A stretch of 64,000 nucleotides of DNA from an uncultured Granulosicoccaceae bacterium (GTDB lineage Bacteria; Pseudomonadota; Gammaproteobacteria; Granulosicoccales; Granulosicoccaceae). The stretch lies in the NCBI GenBank assembly GCA_937930305.1, contig CALGLE010000012.1, positions 28,509 through 92,508 on the forward strand, given 5' to 3'. Numbering within the stretch: the first letter of the stretch is position 1; each line of letters begins with the position of its first letter. The notes under the pieces were generated by a model. That model was not told the origin of the DNA, ran no database searches, and was given only the letters and a program-made list of their open reading frames with translations. Below are positions 50,852-60,411 of this stretch, piece after piece. The position numbers and the translations under genes are program-made.

Positions 50852-52135
50852 TTACACCCCAACTGCATCGCGAAAACCGTACCACCATGAGCCAACAGTG
50901 CTGTAAGCGGGGCCAAAGCGCTGTCCACCGGGGAACGGTAGCCAAGGAAGAGCGGCGAATTTATCAAACCTATCCCCCCGGCCAGCAATACCTTCAGACA
51001 ACAATCGGCCAAATAAATGCGAGCCAGTGACCCCGTGGCCGCTGTAACCCATAGCGAAAAAAGTGTTGCTACCTAACTTGCCCAATTGCGGTACCCGGGT
51101 AAATGATAAGGCAAAGTTTCCGCTCCAAGCGTATTCCACTTTGACATCCTTTAACTCAGGGAAAACTTTTTCCATATTGGGCCGAAGTTTCGCTTCCACA
51201 CTGCGTGGATCGCGCCCGCCGTAAATGGTGCCGCCGCCAAACAGTAAGCGTTTGTCTGCGGACAAACGGTAATAGTCGAGTATGTAGCGTACGTCTTCAA
51301 TGCACGCATCATTGGGCAGTAGGCGATGTGCTAGGTCATTGCCTAAGGGTTCGGTGGCCATCACTTGGGTGGATACGGGCATGACACGTGGCGCTAAGGC
51401 CGGTACGCTTTTACCCAAATACGCATTACCGCAAATGACTAAGGTGTGGCATGTGACAACGGCGTTGGCTGTGGTTACCACAGGTTTTACTGCATCCGTA
51501 TCCACCGCCGTGACGTGGGTGTTTTCGTGAATCACCCCACCGAGTGATTCAATTGCCGCCGCCTCGCCCAGCGCTAAATTTAATGGGTGAATGTGACCGC
51601 CGGAATGATCCACCATGCCGCCGTAATAGCAATCGGACTTTACATAAGACTGCAGCGCATCTTTATCCAGCATTTCATGATCATCCATGCCGTGGCTACG
51701 CCACAACGTTTGTTTAGCTTGCAATTCTTGTATGTGTTTTTTGTTAAACCCCACATACACATTGCGTTGTTTTAGATCGCAGTCGATTTGGTAGTCGGAA
51801 ACAAACCCGCGAATGACCGAAGCACCTTCTTGTAACAAAGCGCCAGCAAAAATTGCCGTCTCCTTGCCGAAGCGAGATTCAATGCGTTCTAAGCTAGCGT
51901 TCAGTCCGTTAACGATTTGTCCGCCGTTTCGTCCTGATGCCCCCCAGCCCACTTTAGCGCCCTCAAGTAACAGTACCGAGCGGCCTTGTTGCAAACAATG
52001 CAGGGCGGCAGACAGACCAGAGAAACCCGCGCCAATAATGCAAACATCGGCTTGGGTATCCACTTCTAAGGGGGGGCGTTCCGGTGTTGGATTCGCGCTG
52101 GCGGCGTAGTAGCTGGGAGCATGGGCTTCGGTCAC
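50852..52135 (-). CDS. FAD-dependent oxidoreductase, PuuB-like (second paralogue)
   Basis: DVCIIGAGFSGLSAALHCLQQGRSVLLLEGAKVGWGASGRNGGQIVNGL, LFGGGTIYGGRDPRSVE, MGYSGHGVTGSHLFGRLLSE. Confidence 0.92.
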   Translation of the reverse strand: MTEAHAPSYYAASANPTPERPPLEVDTQADVCIIGAGFSGLSAALHCLQQGRSVLLLEGAKVGWGASGRNGGQIVNGLNASLERIESRFGKETAIFAGALLQEGASVIRGFVSDYQIDCDLKQRNVYVGFNKKHIQELQAKQTLWRSHGMDDHEMLDKDALQSYVKSDCYYGGMVDHSGGHIHPLNLALGEAAAIESLGGVIHENTHVTAVDTDAVKPVVTTANAVVTCHTLVICGNAYLGKSVPALAPRVMPVSTQVMATEPLGNDLAHRLLPNDACIEDVRYILDYYRLSADKRLLFGGGTIYGGRDPRSVEAKLRPNMEKVFPELKDVKVEYAWSGNFALSFTRVPQLGKLGSNTFFAMGYSGHGVTGSHLFGRLLSEGIAGRGDRFDKFAALPWLPFPGGQRFGPAYSTVGSWWYGFRDAVGV

Positions 52136-52246
52136 AGAAAATTATCTCAAGGCGTTGCAGCGATAGATCTTGTGCTGGGTTCAGGCTGGGTTCAATACGC
52201 GACCCCGTTATACTCGACTCATCCATTGCGAGCAACGCTATTTCTC

Positions 52247-53611
52247 ATGGGCCAAAGAACCTACCCCGCCATCGCGGTTCACCGCTTGTCTGAATTATCC
52301 AAAGCGCAGCGCACCGAGCTGTTAACTCGGGCCGAAGACGATCTGGAACCCTTTATAGAGAAAGTTCTGCCGATCATTAACGCGGTGCGTGATGAGGGGG
52401 ATCAAGCGTTGGCGCATTTTGCTAAGAAATTTGATCAATCCCCTGTAAGCCCGGACGCGATAGCTGCGACAACGGCTGAGATTGATGCCGCCTTTGATGC
52501 CGTAGGTGCCGAAATGGTGGACACTTTAGGTTATGCCGCCGACAACATTCGCAGCTTTCATGCAAAGCAATTGCCTCAAAGCGAATGGAGCATGGAAATT
52601 CGTCCCGGTGTCACCGTGGGTGAACGGGTAACGCCCATCGATTCGGTGGCCTGTTATTCCCCACGCGGCAAGGGGTCTTTCCCGTCGGTGACGTTGATGA
52701 CTGCTGTGCCAGCGAGTGTTGCTGGGGTGCCAAACCCCATAATTTTAACGCCGGCAGGTCCGGATGGCGCGATTGATCCGGCCACCTTAGTGGCGGCACG
52801 CTTAGCCGGTGTTGAACAGGTTTACAAAGCTGGTGGCGCGCAGGCGGTTGCCGCTGCCGCATTTGGCACAGCCACGGTGCCCCGATGTCGAAAAATTGTT
52901 GGCCCAGGCAGTCCTTGGTTAGTGGCGGCAAAAAGGGTATTGGCCAATCGCATTGATCCGGGTTTGCCAGCCGGCCCCAGTGAAACCATTGTGCTAGCCG
53001 ACCCTTCCGCAAACGCACGAGTGGTGGCGTTGGATTTACTGATTGAATCAGAGCATGGCGATGACAGCAGCGCGTTTTTAGTGACTTGGAGTGAAGCCTT
53101 GGCAACGGCCGTGGCAGCGGTGGTGCCAGGCTATTGGGATTCTATGAGTGAGACCCTAGCTGGTTTTTCATCCTCGGTGCTCAGTGGTAACAGTGGTGGC
53201 ATCGTCTTGGCCGATTCTGCTCAAGACGCTTATGACTTCATTAACGACTACGCACCAGAACACTTGCAGATTTTGTCAAAAACACCGCGAGAGCATCTGC
53301 CGCACATTCGCAATGCATCGGAAGTGCTGTTAGGGGAACACACCGCAGGCTCATTAGCTAATTACATGATGGGCCCGAACTGTGTGCTGCCCACCTCTGG
53401 TGGTGCCCATACGCATTCACCTCTGGGTGTGCACGATTTTATGAAGAGTGCCTCCATTGGTGAGGTAACCCAAGCCGGTTATAACGAATTAGCCCCGCGC
53501 GTCCATCGCTTTGCTACCTATGAAGGCTTTGATGGTCACGCCAATGCGGTGTCTCCACTGCGTGCTGAAGCAATGCAAAGTAATCAGCCGGATCAGCAAT
53601 CTGGTGACTAG
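52247..53611 (+). CDS. Histidinol dehydrogenase family protein, probable catabolic paralogue
   Basis: VGERVTPIDSVACYSPRGKGSFPSVTLMTAVPASVAGVPN, YKAGGAQAVAAAAFGTATVPRCRKIVGPGSPWLVAAKR, LPAGPSETIVLAD, APEHLQIL. Start at ATG 52247; ORF extends to 52121. Not next to other his genes. Confidence 0.85.
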   Translation: MGQRTYPAIAVHRLSELSKAQRTELLTRAEDDLEPFIEKVLPIINAVRDEGDQALAHFAKKFDQSPVSPDAIAATTAEIDAAFDAVGAEMVDTLGYAADNIRSFHAKQLPQSEWSMEIRPGVTVGERVTPIDSVACYSPRGKGSFPSVTLMTAVPASVAGVPNPIILTPAGPDGAIDPATLVAARLAGVEQVYKAGGAQAVAAAAFGTATVPRCRKIVGPGSPWLVAAKRVLANRIDPGLPAGPSETIVLADPSANARVVALDLLIESEHGDDSSAFLVTWSEALATAVAAVVPGYWDSMSETLAGFSSSVLSGNSGGIVLADSAQDAYDFINDYAPEHLQILSKTPREHLPHIRNASEVLLGEHTAGSLANYMMGPNCVLPTSGGAHTHSPLGVHDFMKSASIGEVTQAGYNELAPRVHRFATYEGFDGHANAVSPLRAEAMQSNQPDQQSGD

Positions 53612-53661
53612 TTTGAGTGACATCTGTTTAAATTCTTTTTCACTTGTAAGGAAACCGGGCT

Positions 53662-55275
53662 TTGGATAACAACACTTTAAAACGCCGTCCCTTAGATGGC
53701 CCCGGTCGCTCTCCCGTACATGCCTTAAACGGCATGGCGGCGACATCGCACATTTTGGCCACTCAAACGGCAGTGGATGTTCTGAAAGCCGGCGGCAATG
53801 CCTTGGATGCGGCCATCGCTGCGTGTGCGATGCAATGTGTGGTTGAGCCTGGGTCAACCGGAATTGGCGGTGATTGTTTTGCACTTTATGCCCCTGGCGG
53901 TGGTGATCAACTGGTTGCATTCAACGGTTCGGGTCGCGCACCTGCCGCGGCAACGGCCGATGCGTTCAAGCAATTGGGGGTTAGTCACATTGAGCGCGGT
54001 TCGGCCCATGCTGTGGTGGTGCCGGGGGCTGTGGACGCATGGTGCCAGTTGCACAAAGACCACGGCAAGCTGCCGTTTGCGACACTGTTGCAAGCGGCCA
54101 TCACCACAGCTCGAAACGGCTATGGGTTATCACAACGAGTTCAGTTTGACACCCAACAACAAGCGGACTTTATCTCGCAATTCCCGAACACGGCTGATGC
54201 GTTTTTAGAGAACGGACAAGCACCCGCTGTGGGGTCCGTGCGCAAACTACCAAAACTGGCTGACGCCTTAGAGGCGATAGCAACAGAAGGGCGTGATGCG
54301 TTTTATCGTGGCCCTTTAGCCAACGACATGGTGGAAGAATTAACCGCTCGCGGTGGTTTGCACACCCTAGAAGACTTTGCCAATGCAGCCGGTAACTACG
54401 TTGCATCCATGCACACCGATTACAGAGATTATCGATTACATGAATGTCCACCCAATGGCCAAGGCATCATCGCACTGCTCATGATGAACATGCTGCGAGA
54501 AGTGCCTGTTGATCCGCACGGCCCGTTAACGGTTGCACGAATGCATTGGGAAATTGAGATTTGCCGAATTACTTACGCGTTGCGTGACGCCTGGGTGGCT
54601 GATCCTGATCAAGTAAACGTGGATTACGAAGCGCTACTCAGTACAGAATTTGCCGTCGATCTACTCGGGAAAATTGATCCACTAAAAGCGACTGAACGCC
54701 CGTCGGATTTTCCACAACCCAAACATAAGGACACGGTCTACATCACCGTGGTGGATAAAGATCGAAATGCGTGTAGCTTTATAAACACGCTGTTTAATAG
54801 CTATGGCAGCGGCATCACGACAAAATCGGGTGTCACCTTAACCAACCGTGGCCAATCGTTCTCGTTGGATCCGTCACATCCCAATGTGATAGCGCCCAAC
54901 AAACGCCCGATGCACACCATCATTCCGGCCATGTTGACGCAACAAGGTCGTGTATCGCATTGTTTTGGTGTCATGGGTGGGCATTACCAAGCCATGGGCC
55001 AGCAGCAATTCTTATCGCGACATATCGATTTCAATTACGACATTCAACACGCGCAAGACTTACCGCGCTTCATGTTAGATCTGGACACCCACCACATTGA
55101 TGTGGAAGCCGGTGTTAGCGAATCAGTCTGTGAGGGGCTTCGTGCCATGGGCCACAACATCGTGACAGCAGACACACCGATTGGGGGCTCTCAGGCCATT
55201 CAGATCGACTGGGAGCAAGGGGTACTTACTGGTGGGTCCGACCCTCGTAAGGATGGCGGCGCATTAGGTTACTGA
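53662..55275 (+). CDS. Gamma-glutamyltransferase family protein (TTG start)
   Basis: AATSHILATQTAVDVLKAGGNALDAAIAACAMQCVVEPGSTGIGGDCFALY; HKDTVYITVVDKDRNACSFINTLFNSYGSGIT; GGSQAIQIDWEQGVLTGGSDPRKDGGALGY. Confidence 0.93.
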   Translation: MDNNTLKRRPLDGPGRSPVHALNGMAATSHILATQTAVDVLKAGGNALDAAIAACAMQCVVEPGSTGIGGDCFALYAPGGGDQLVAFNGSGRAPAAATADAFKQLGVSHIERGSAHAVVVPGAVDAWCQLHKDHGKLPFATLLQAAITTARNGYGLSQRVQFDTQQQADFISQFPNTADAFLENGQAPAVGSVRKLPKLADALEAIATEGRDAFYRGPLANDMVEELTARGGLHTLEDFANAAGNYVASMHTDYRDYRLHECPPNGQGIIALLMMNMLREVPVDPHGPLTVARMHWEIEICRITYALRDAWVADPDQVNVDYEALLSTEFAVDLLGKIDPLKATERPSDFPQPKHKDTVYITVVDKDRNACSFINTLFNSYGSGITTKSGVTLTNRGQSFSLDPSHPNVIAPNKRPMHTIIPAMLTQQGRVSHCFGVMGGHYQAMGQQQFLSRHIDFNYDIQHAQDLPRFMLDLDTHHIDVEAGVSESVCEGLRAMGHNIVTADTPIGGSQAIQIDWEQGVLTGGSDPRKDGGALGY

Positions 55276-55293
55276 TGGGTTGTTTGTTTCCCG

Positions 55294-56199
55294 CTAGGCC
55301 AATGCGAGCGCAAGTTGAGCGGCAATCGCTGCGTTGTTAAAGATCAAATGTTTGTTCGTCTCTAAGCTGCGACCTTCAGTGAGTTCAACGATTCGACCTA
55401 ACAACCAGGGGGTGACATCTTTTCCAGTAATCCCCGCCGCTTCACTCTCTGCCAATGCTTTAACGATAACCTGGTCCATTTCTGATTTAGGAATTTGCGC
55501 ATGTTCCGGCACCGGGTTACCGATTAATACACCACCGGGTAACTGCAAAGCTTCGCGCGCGCGAATGAAGGCGGCCATGTCATTCACATGCGGTAGTTGT
55601 AAGGGCGATGCAAGCCCACTATCGCGTGACCAAAATGCTGGGAAATTTTCTTGACCTAGTGTTACTACCGGCACACCTAAGGTTTCTAACACTTCCAGCG
55701 TTTTGGGAATGTCTAGAATGGCCTTGGCTCCAGCGCACACAACGTGTACTGGGGTTTTGGAAAATTCGTATAAGTCGGCTGAGATATCAAAGGTGTTCGC
55801 CGCCCCTTGATGCACACCGCCAATGCCGCCCGTGGCGAATACTTCAATGCCCGCGAGGTGGGCTCCAATCATGGTTGCAGCGACAGTGGTTGATCCATTG
55901 CGTTTACTGGAAACAGCAAAGCCGATGTCGGCTCGTGACAGCTTCATAACCTCATCGGCTTGCGCCAGTGAATCAATGGTGGCCCCGTCTAAGCCCACTT
56001 TTAATTCACCCTCAATGACTGCAATGGTGGCCGGAATCGCACCGTGTTCACGAACGGTGGCTTCCACCATTAACGCGGTATCCCGGTTGGCGGGGTAGGG
56101 CATGCCGTGGGTGATGATGGTGCTTTCCAGTGCCACAATAGGTTGTTGCTGGTCTTTGGCGGAACGAATTTCTGGTGAAAGCGTGATGGGTAGTGTCAT
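55294..56199 (-). CDS. psuG: Pseudouridine-5'-phosphate glycosidase
   Basis: VALESTIITHGMPYPAN, HGAIPATIAVIEGELKVGL, FATGGIGGVHQGAANTFDISADLYEFSKTPVHVVCAGAKAILDIPKTLEVLETLGVPVVTLG. Confidence 0.95.
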   Translation of the reverse strand: MTLPITLSPEIRSAKDQQQPIVALESTIITHGMPYPANRDTALMVEATVREHGAIPATIAVIEGELKVGLDGATIDSLAQADEVMKLSRADIGFAVSSKRNGSTTVAATMIGAHLAGIEVFATGGIGGVHQGAANTFDISADLYEFSKTPVHVVCAGAKAILDIPKTLEVLETLGVPVVTLGQENFPAFWSRDSGLASPLQLPHVNDMAAFIRAREALQLPGGVLIGNPVPEHAQIPKSEMDQVIVKALAESEAAGITGKDVTPWLLGRIVELTEGRSLETNKHLIFNNAAIAAQLALALA

Positions 56200-56282
56200 A
56201 AGATTTGTGGTTCGGAAATAAATTTTAAACGGTAAAGTAAGGGCTGTTGAAGCGGCAGTGATCGGATCCATCCACGAACCGC

Positions 56283-57209
56283 TTACAGCAATGGGGCCTG
56301 ATGTTGCCCCGATAATACGTTTTCAGCGGCGGCTAAACCAACATTTTTCACCGCTTGAATAACGGCGATGTGGGTGAGCTCACTATGACACAGCTGAGCT
56401 GCGGTAGCGCCAGCGAGTGCATCACCAGGGCCGTTTGACGTTTGAATGCTGGCAACCGGTTTAACCGGAATGTGAGTGTAATCATCGACTGAACTTACAT
56501 GCACGCCGTTACCACCGTCCGTCATCACAATATGTGAGCAGCCGGTTTTGCATAAATTGTGTAATAGCGAAGTCGGTGATTGCACGTCATCGATTTGCAG
56601 ATGCTGCGACAAAGTTTGAGCTTCTGAGTTATTGCAGAACAATACATCCAAATGCGGCAAGCTGCGCGCGAGCTGATTCACTTTAGCAGGGGACACGCTA
56701 ATGGCCATAAGCTGGCATCGTGGCTTCGCAGTTTGGCGCAACGCCACAGAAAGTTCCTGCAAAGTGTTACCAGAGAGGTTGCCATCCATGATGACAGTGT
56801 GTGCGGCTTGCAAATCGACCTGCGCTTTAATCATCGGTAAAGTCAGTTGTGTTGCTTGAGAAACATCGGCCAATCCAATCAACACCGCTCCATCGGGCTG
56901 AATTACCGCGCTGTAGCGGCCGGTGGCTGATTCAAGTTGCTCGGTTGCTTGAACAGACACACCCGCCTGGGCTAAGGTGGCGGTGAGCTGATTGCCGTCT
57001 TCATCCTTACCCAGGTTTGCCACCAGGGTCACCGCAACATTTTGGCTGCTGGCGGCAGCTCTGGCTACGTTAGCGCCCACACCACCGGCGCGTCTTTCCC
57101 AGCGAACCGGATTGGATTCCCCCAATATAAAAGGGCTCGCTGATAAGGCCAGTTCATCCACGTGCAGGGCGCCGATGACCAAAACTTCGGTCTTGTTCTC
57201 AGTTGACAT
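56283..57209 (-). CDS. psuK: PfkB-family kinase, probable pseudouridine kinase
   Basis: RRAGGVGANVARAAAS and SNGPGDALAGATAAQL PfkB signatures; immediately upstream of psuG on the same strand. Start at internal Met MSTENK. Confidence 0.88.
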   Translation of the reverse strand: MSTENKTEVLVIGALHVDELALSASPFILGESNPVRWERRAGGVGANVARAAASSQNVAVTLVANLGKDEDGNQLTATLAQAGVSVQATEQLESATGRYSAVIQPDGAVLIGLADVSQATQLTLPMIKAQVDLQAAHTVIMDGNLSGNTLQELSVALRQTAKPRCQLMAISVSPAKVNQLARSLPHLDVLFCNNSEAQTLSQHLQIDDVQSPTSLLHNLCKTGCSHIVMTDGGNGVHVSSVDDYTHIPVKPVASIQTSNGPGDALAGATAAQLCHSELTHIAVIQAVKNVGLAAAENVLSGQHQAPLL

Positions 57210-57326
57210 CTGGGCAGTGTAACGGCTGTGCCAATTGAGCACATACAACGTCGCTTCCCCGCCACCGTTTTGCAGCTTTCAAGGGTAAAGTGTGGGCCTT
57301 GGATCACCGAACGGAAAAAGATCAAT

Positions 57327-59624
57327 ATGATTGAGCGCATTGCGGTCATCGGCGCAGGCACGATGGGGGCTGCCATTGCCGGCCAAATTGCTAACGCTGG
57401 CTTAGAGGTGCTGTTGCTGGATTTACCGGGTAATGATTCGCCGAATTCGGTGACCGAAGGTGCCGTGGCTCGACTATTAAATTCTGACCCGCCAGCACTG
57501 TTAAATAAAGGTGTGGCAAAGCGCATTACCGTGGGTAACATTCGCGACGATTTTGATCAATTGGCCAAGATGGATTGGATCGTTGAGGCTGTGGTTGAGC
57601 GATTGGATATCAAACAAGATCTCTATCGACGACTGGATGCCACCATCAACGGTGATTGCATTGTTACGTCAAACACTTCAACCATTCCAATTAGATTATT
57701 AGTTGAAGGTATGCCGGAGAGTTTTCAACAGCGCTTCGCGATTACGCACTACTTTAATCCGGTGCGGTACATGCGATTGTTGGAATTGGTTCGCGGTGAA
57801 CACACGCGCAACGATGTGATGCAAGTGCTGGCCGATTTTAACGACAAGCAAATGGGTAAGGGTGTTGTCCCCTGCGCCGATACGCCTGGTTTTTTGGGTA
57901 ATCGAGTTGGTGTGTTCGCTTTGCAAGTCGGTATTGATGAGGCCACCCAATTAAATTTACCGATAGAAATTGCTGATGCCTTAATGGGGCGGCCCATGGG
58001 CATTCCAAAAACGGGTGTGTTTGGGCTTTATGATTTGATTGGTGTTGACTTAATGGCCGATGTGGTGCGCTCGCTGCGCTCCATTCTGCCTAAGGGTGAT
58101 GCCTTTCATGCGGTGGGTGCCGAGAACACCATGATTAACGCCATGGTTGAAGCTGGCTACACCGGCCAAAAAGGCTTAGGTGGTTTTTACTGCAATCAGA
58201 ATCAACAAGCCATGGCCAAAGATTTAGCCAGTGGGGACTATCGCATAAAAAATGCTGCGTTACCGGCTCGTGCAGATGCTGCCGCGGTCGCCATTGCCGA
58301 ACAAAAAGAGCCATTAACAGATCTTGTGCAGGGAGACGATGCGCAAGCGTTGTTTTGTCGGCACGTGTTAGGACGGGTGCTGGGGTATGCGGCAAGTTTA
58401 CTCGGTGAAGTTACTGACTCTCCTCAGGCGATCGATGACGCGATGAAGCTGGGTTTTAATTGGATCCGCGGTCCGTTCGAAATGATCGATGCCTTAGGTG
58501 CTGATACGGTGGCAGGGTTTTTAAGTGAGTTGGATGAACCCGTACCACCTGCGCTAAAAAATAATCAGCGCTTTTACGAAGTAAAAGACAACGCCTTATG
58601 TGTGCGTCATGCGGGTGGTCAATTAAAACCCATCGATTTGCCGGCAGGCGTTGTACGTTTTCATTTACATAAACAAGCGCTAACGCCGATCGCATCCAAT
58701 GCAGCGGCCAGTTTGTACGAACTCAATGATGATCTTCGCTTGATTGAATTTCATAGCAAAGCGAATGCTCTCACGGATGCGTCCATGCAGATTGTGAGTG
58801 AAGCGGCAAACAACCCTGGTGCGGGCATTATCGTTCACAACGATGCACAGCATTACTCCGCAGGGGTGGACTTGAATGCCTTTCTCGACATGATCAATGC
58901 GTCCGATTGGCAAGGCATTGATGCGTTCTTAGAACGTTTTCAGATGTCAGTGAAAGCACTTAAGTACACACCAGTTCCCGTTGTCGGCGCTCCCAGTGGC
59001 TTGTCATTGGGAGGTGGCTGTGAGGTGCTATTGCACTGTGATCAGTTGGTGATGCACGCCAACATCGTAATGGGATTGGTGGAATCCTCCGTGGGGTTAA
59101 TTCCTTCTGGCGGTGGCGTTAAAGAAACCTACCTACGTTGGTATGAACAGTTAGGGGACTGGAACGAGGCGGCTTGGAAAACCTGGATGAACGTGGGCTA
59201 CGGTGCAACGGGTACCTCTCCTGATCTAGCTCAAAAGCTCACCTACTACCGAGACGGCATTGATATTCAAGTCATTAATCGTGATCGTCTATATTCAACG
59301 GCGATTGATCAAGTTAAGAGCCTAGCTAACGGTTACACTCCGCCGCTTGAACCCAGCTTTACATTAGTTGGTGGCGACATGCTAAATCGAATGCGCACGT
59401 TCATGGAAGAGGGGGTGGCCAAAGGGCATTTTACATCGCATGATTTAACTGTGGCCATGCAAGTGGCCACCATTGTGTGTGCAGATGATGCGGTTGAAGT
59501 GGTAGTGAATGAGGATGAAATGTACAAGCGTGAGCGTGATGCGTTTGTACGTCTTGCAAAAACCCCAGAATCCAAAGCTCGCATTGAACACTTGTTGGCG
59601 GGTCGTGGCACCTTGAGAAACTGA
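57327..59624 (+). CDS. Bifunctional 3-hydroxyacyl-CoA dehydrogenase/enoyl-CoA hydratase (FadN-like order: HAD first, ECH second)
   Basis: IAVIGAGTMGAAIAGQIANAGLEVLLLDLPG, ITHYFNPVRYMRLLELV, GFLGNRVGVFALQ; C-terminal crotonase VVGAPSGLSLGGGCEVLLHCDQLVMHANIVMGLVESSVGLIPSGGGVKETYLRW. Confidence 0.94.
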   Translation: MIERIAVIGAGTMGAAIAGQIANAGLEVLLLDLPGNDSPNSVTEGAVARLLNSDPPALLNKGVAKRITVGNIRDDFDQLAKMDWIVEAVVERLDIKQDLYRRLDATINGDCIVTSNTSTIPIRLLVEGMPESFQQRFAITHYFNPVRYMRLLELVRGEHTRNDVMQVLADFNDKQMGKGVVPCADTPGFLGNRVGVFALQVGIDEATQLNLPIEIADALMGRPMGIPKTGVFGLYDLIGVDLMADVVRSLRSILPKGDAFHAVGAENTMINAMVEAGYTGQKGLGGFYCNQNQQAMAKDLASGDYRIKNAALPARADAAAVAIAEQKEPLTDLVQGDDAQALFCRHVLGRVLGYAASLLGEVTDSPQAIDDAMKLGFNWIRGPFEMIDALGADTVAGFLSELDEPVPPALKNNQRFYEVKDNALCVRHAGGQLKPIDLPAGVVRFHLHKQALTPIASNAAASLYELNDDLRLIEFHSKANALTDASMQIVSEAANNPGAGIIVHNDAQHYSAGVDLNAFLDMINASDWQGIDAFLERFQMSVKALKYTPVPVVGAPSGLSLGGGCEVLLHCDQLVMHANIVMGLVESSVGLIPSGGGVKETYLRWYEQLGDWNEAAWKTWMNVGYGATGTSPDLAQKLTYYRDGIDIQVINRDRLYSTAIDQVKSLANGYTPPLEPSFTLVGGDMLNRMRTFMEEGVAKGHFTSHDLTVAMQVATIVCADDAVEVVVNEDEMYKRERDAFVRLAKTPESKARIEHLLAGRGTLRN

Positions 59625-60235
59625 TGGCAACAAACGCGCACACGCCTGACGCTCTTTTAACCAGGCTGCTCTCAGTCATCGCTGAAGATATTTTACCGCT
59701 CACTGAAGAAGGTGTGGCTGCTGGCAATAAAATATTTGGTGCAGCCTTACTTCGAAAGTCGGACATGTCTTTAGTCTTAGCCGAAACGAACAATGAACTG
59801 GAAAACCCTTTGTGGCATGGCGAGATGCATGCTTTGAAGCGGTTCTATGAAACTCCAGCCGATGCCCGGCCCAACACCGATGAATTAATTTTTCTTAGCA
59901 CCCACGAACCGTGCAGTTTGTGTTTGTCCGCCATCACATGGGCAGGTTTTGATAATTTTTATTATTTTTTCAGTCACGAAGATTCTCGCGACAGCTTCGC
60001 GATTCCTCACGATTTAAAAATACTAAAAGCCGTGTTCGGTATTGACCCCGGCGGCTATCAGCAAACCAATGAATTCTGGACTAGCCACGCCATTAAGAAA
60101 CTATTGGCTGCCGTTAGTGATGAGTCTTTGAAAGCGGCACTAACACAACAAGCCTCAAGCCTTGCACAACGTTACGATGGCTTGTCTGAAATCTATCAGG
60201 GCAAAAAAGACGGTAATGACATTCCGTTGAATTGA
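59624..60235 (+). CDS. Nucleoside/nucleotide deaminase family protein (CDA-like fold)
   Basis: Zn-binding HGEMHALKRF and STHEPCSLCLSAITWAGFDNFYYFF (PCxxC); TGATG overlap with upstream gene. Confidence 0.82.
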   Translation: MATNAHTPDALLTRLLSVIAEDILPLTEEGVAAGNKIFGAALLRKSDMSLVLAETNNELENPLWHGEMHALKRFYETPADARPNTDELIFLSTHEPCSLCLSAITWAGFDNFYYFFSHEDSRDSFAIPHDLKILKAVFGIDPGGYQQTNEFWTSHAIKKLLAAVSDESLKAALTQQASSLAQRYDGLSEIYQGKKDGNDIPLN

Positions 60236-60411
60236 AACGCCCACGCTTCGGGTTAACTCAAAGAGTGAAGCGTGTAACCGATGAATTGTCGCCTGAGCGC
60301 GTGGCGGTTATCATGGGCAGCAGTACAGCGTCTATGGCAGCTAGCGAAATTGCCAAAACAGCAGTGTATGAAGTTCATCATCAAGGCTTTTTATGTCCGA
60401 CGGTACATGCG
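60232..60411 (+). pseudogene. Possible short remnant of a beta-ketoacyl synthase N-terminal region
   Basis: Translation ...DELSPERVAVIMGSSTASMAASEIAKTAVYEVHHQGF resembles the RVGVVLGTSTSGI..TE motif of FabB/FabF-like enzymes; truncated on both sides, runs into the 3' end of the TPP gene. Confidence 0.35.
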
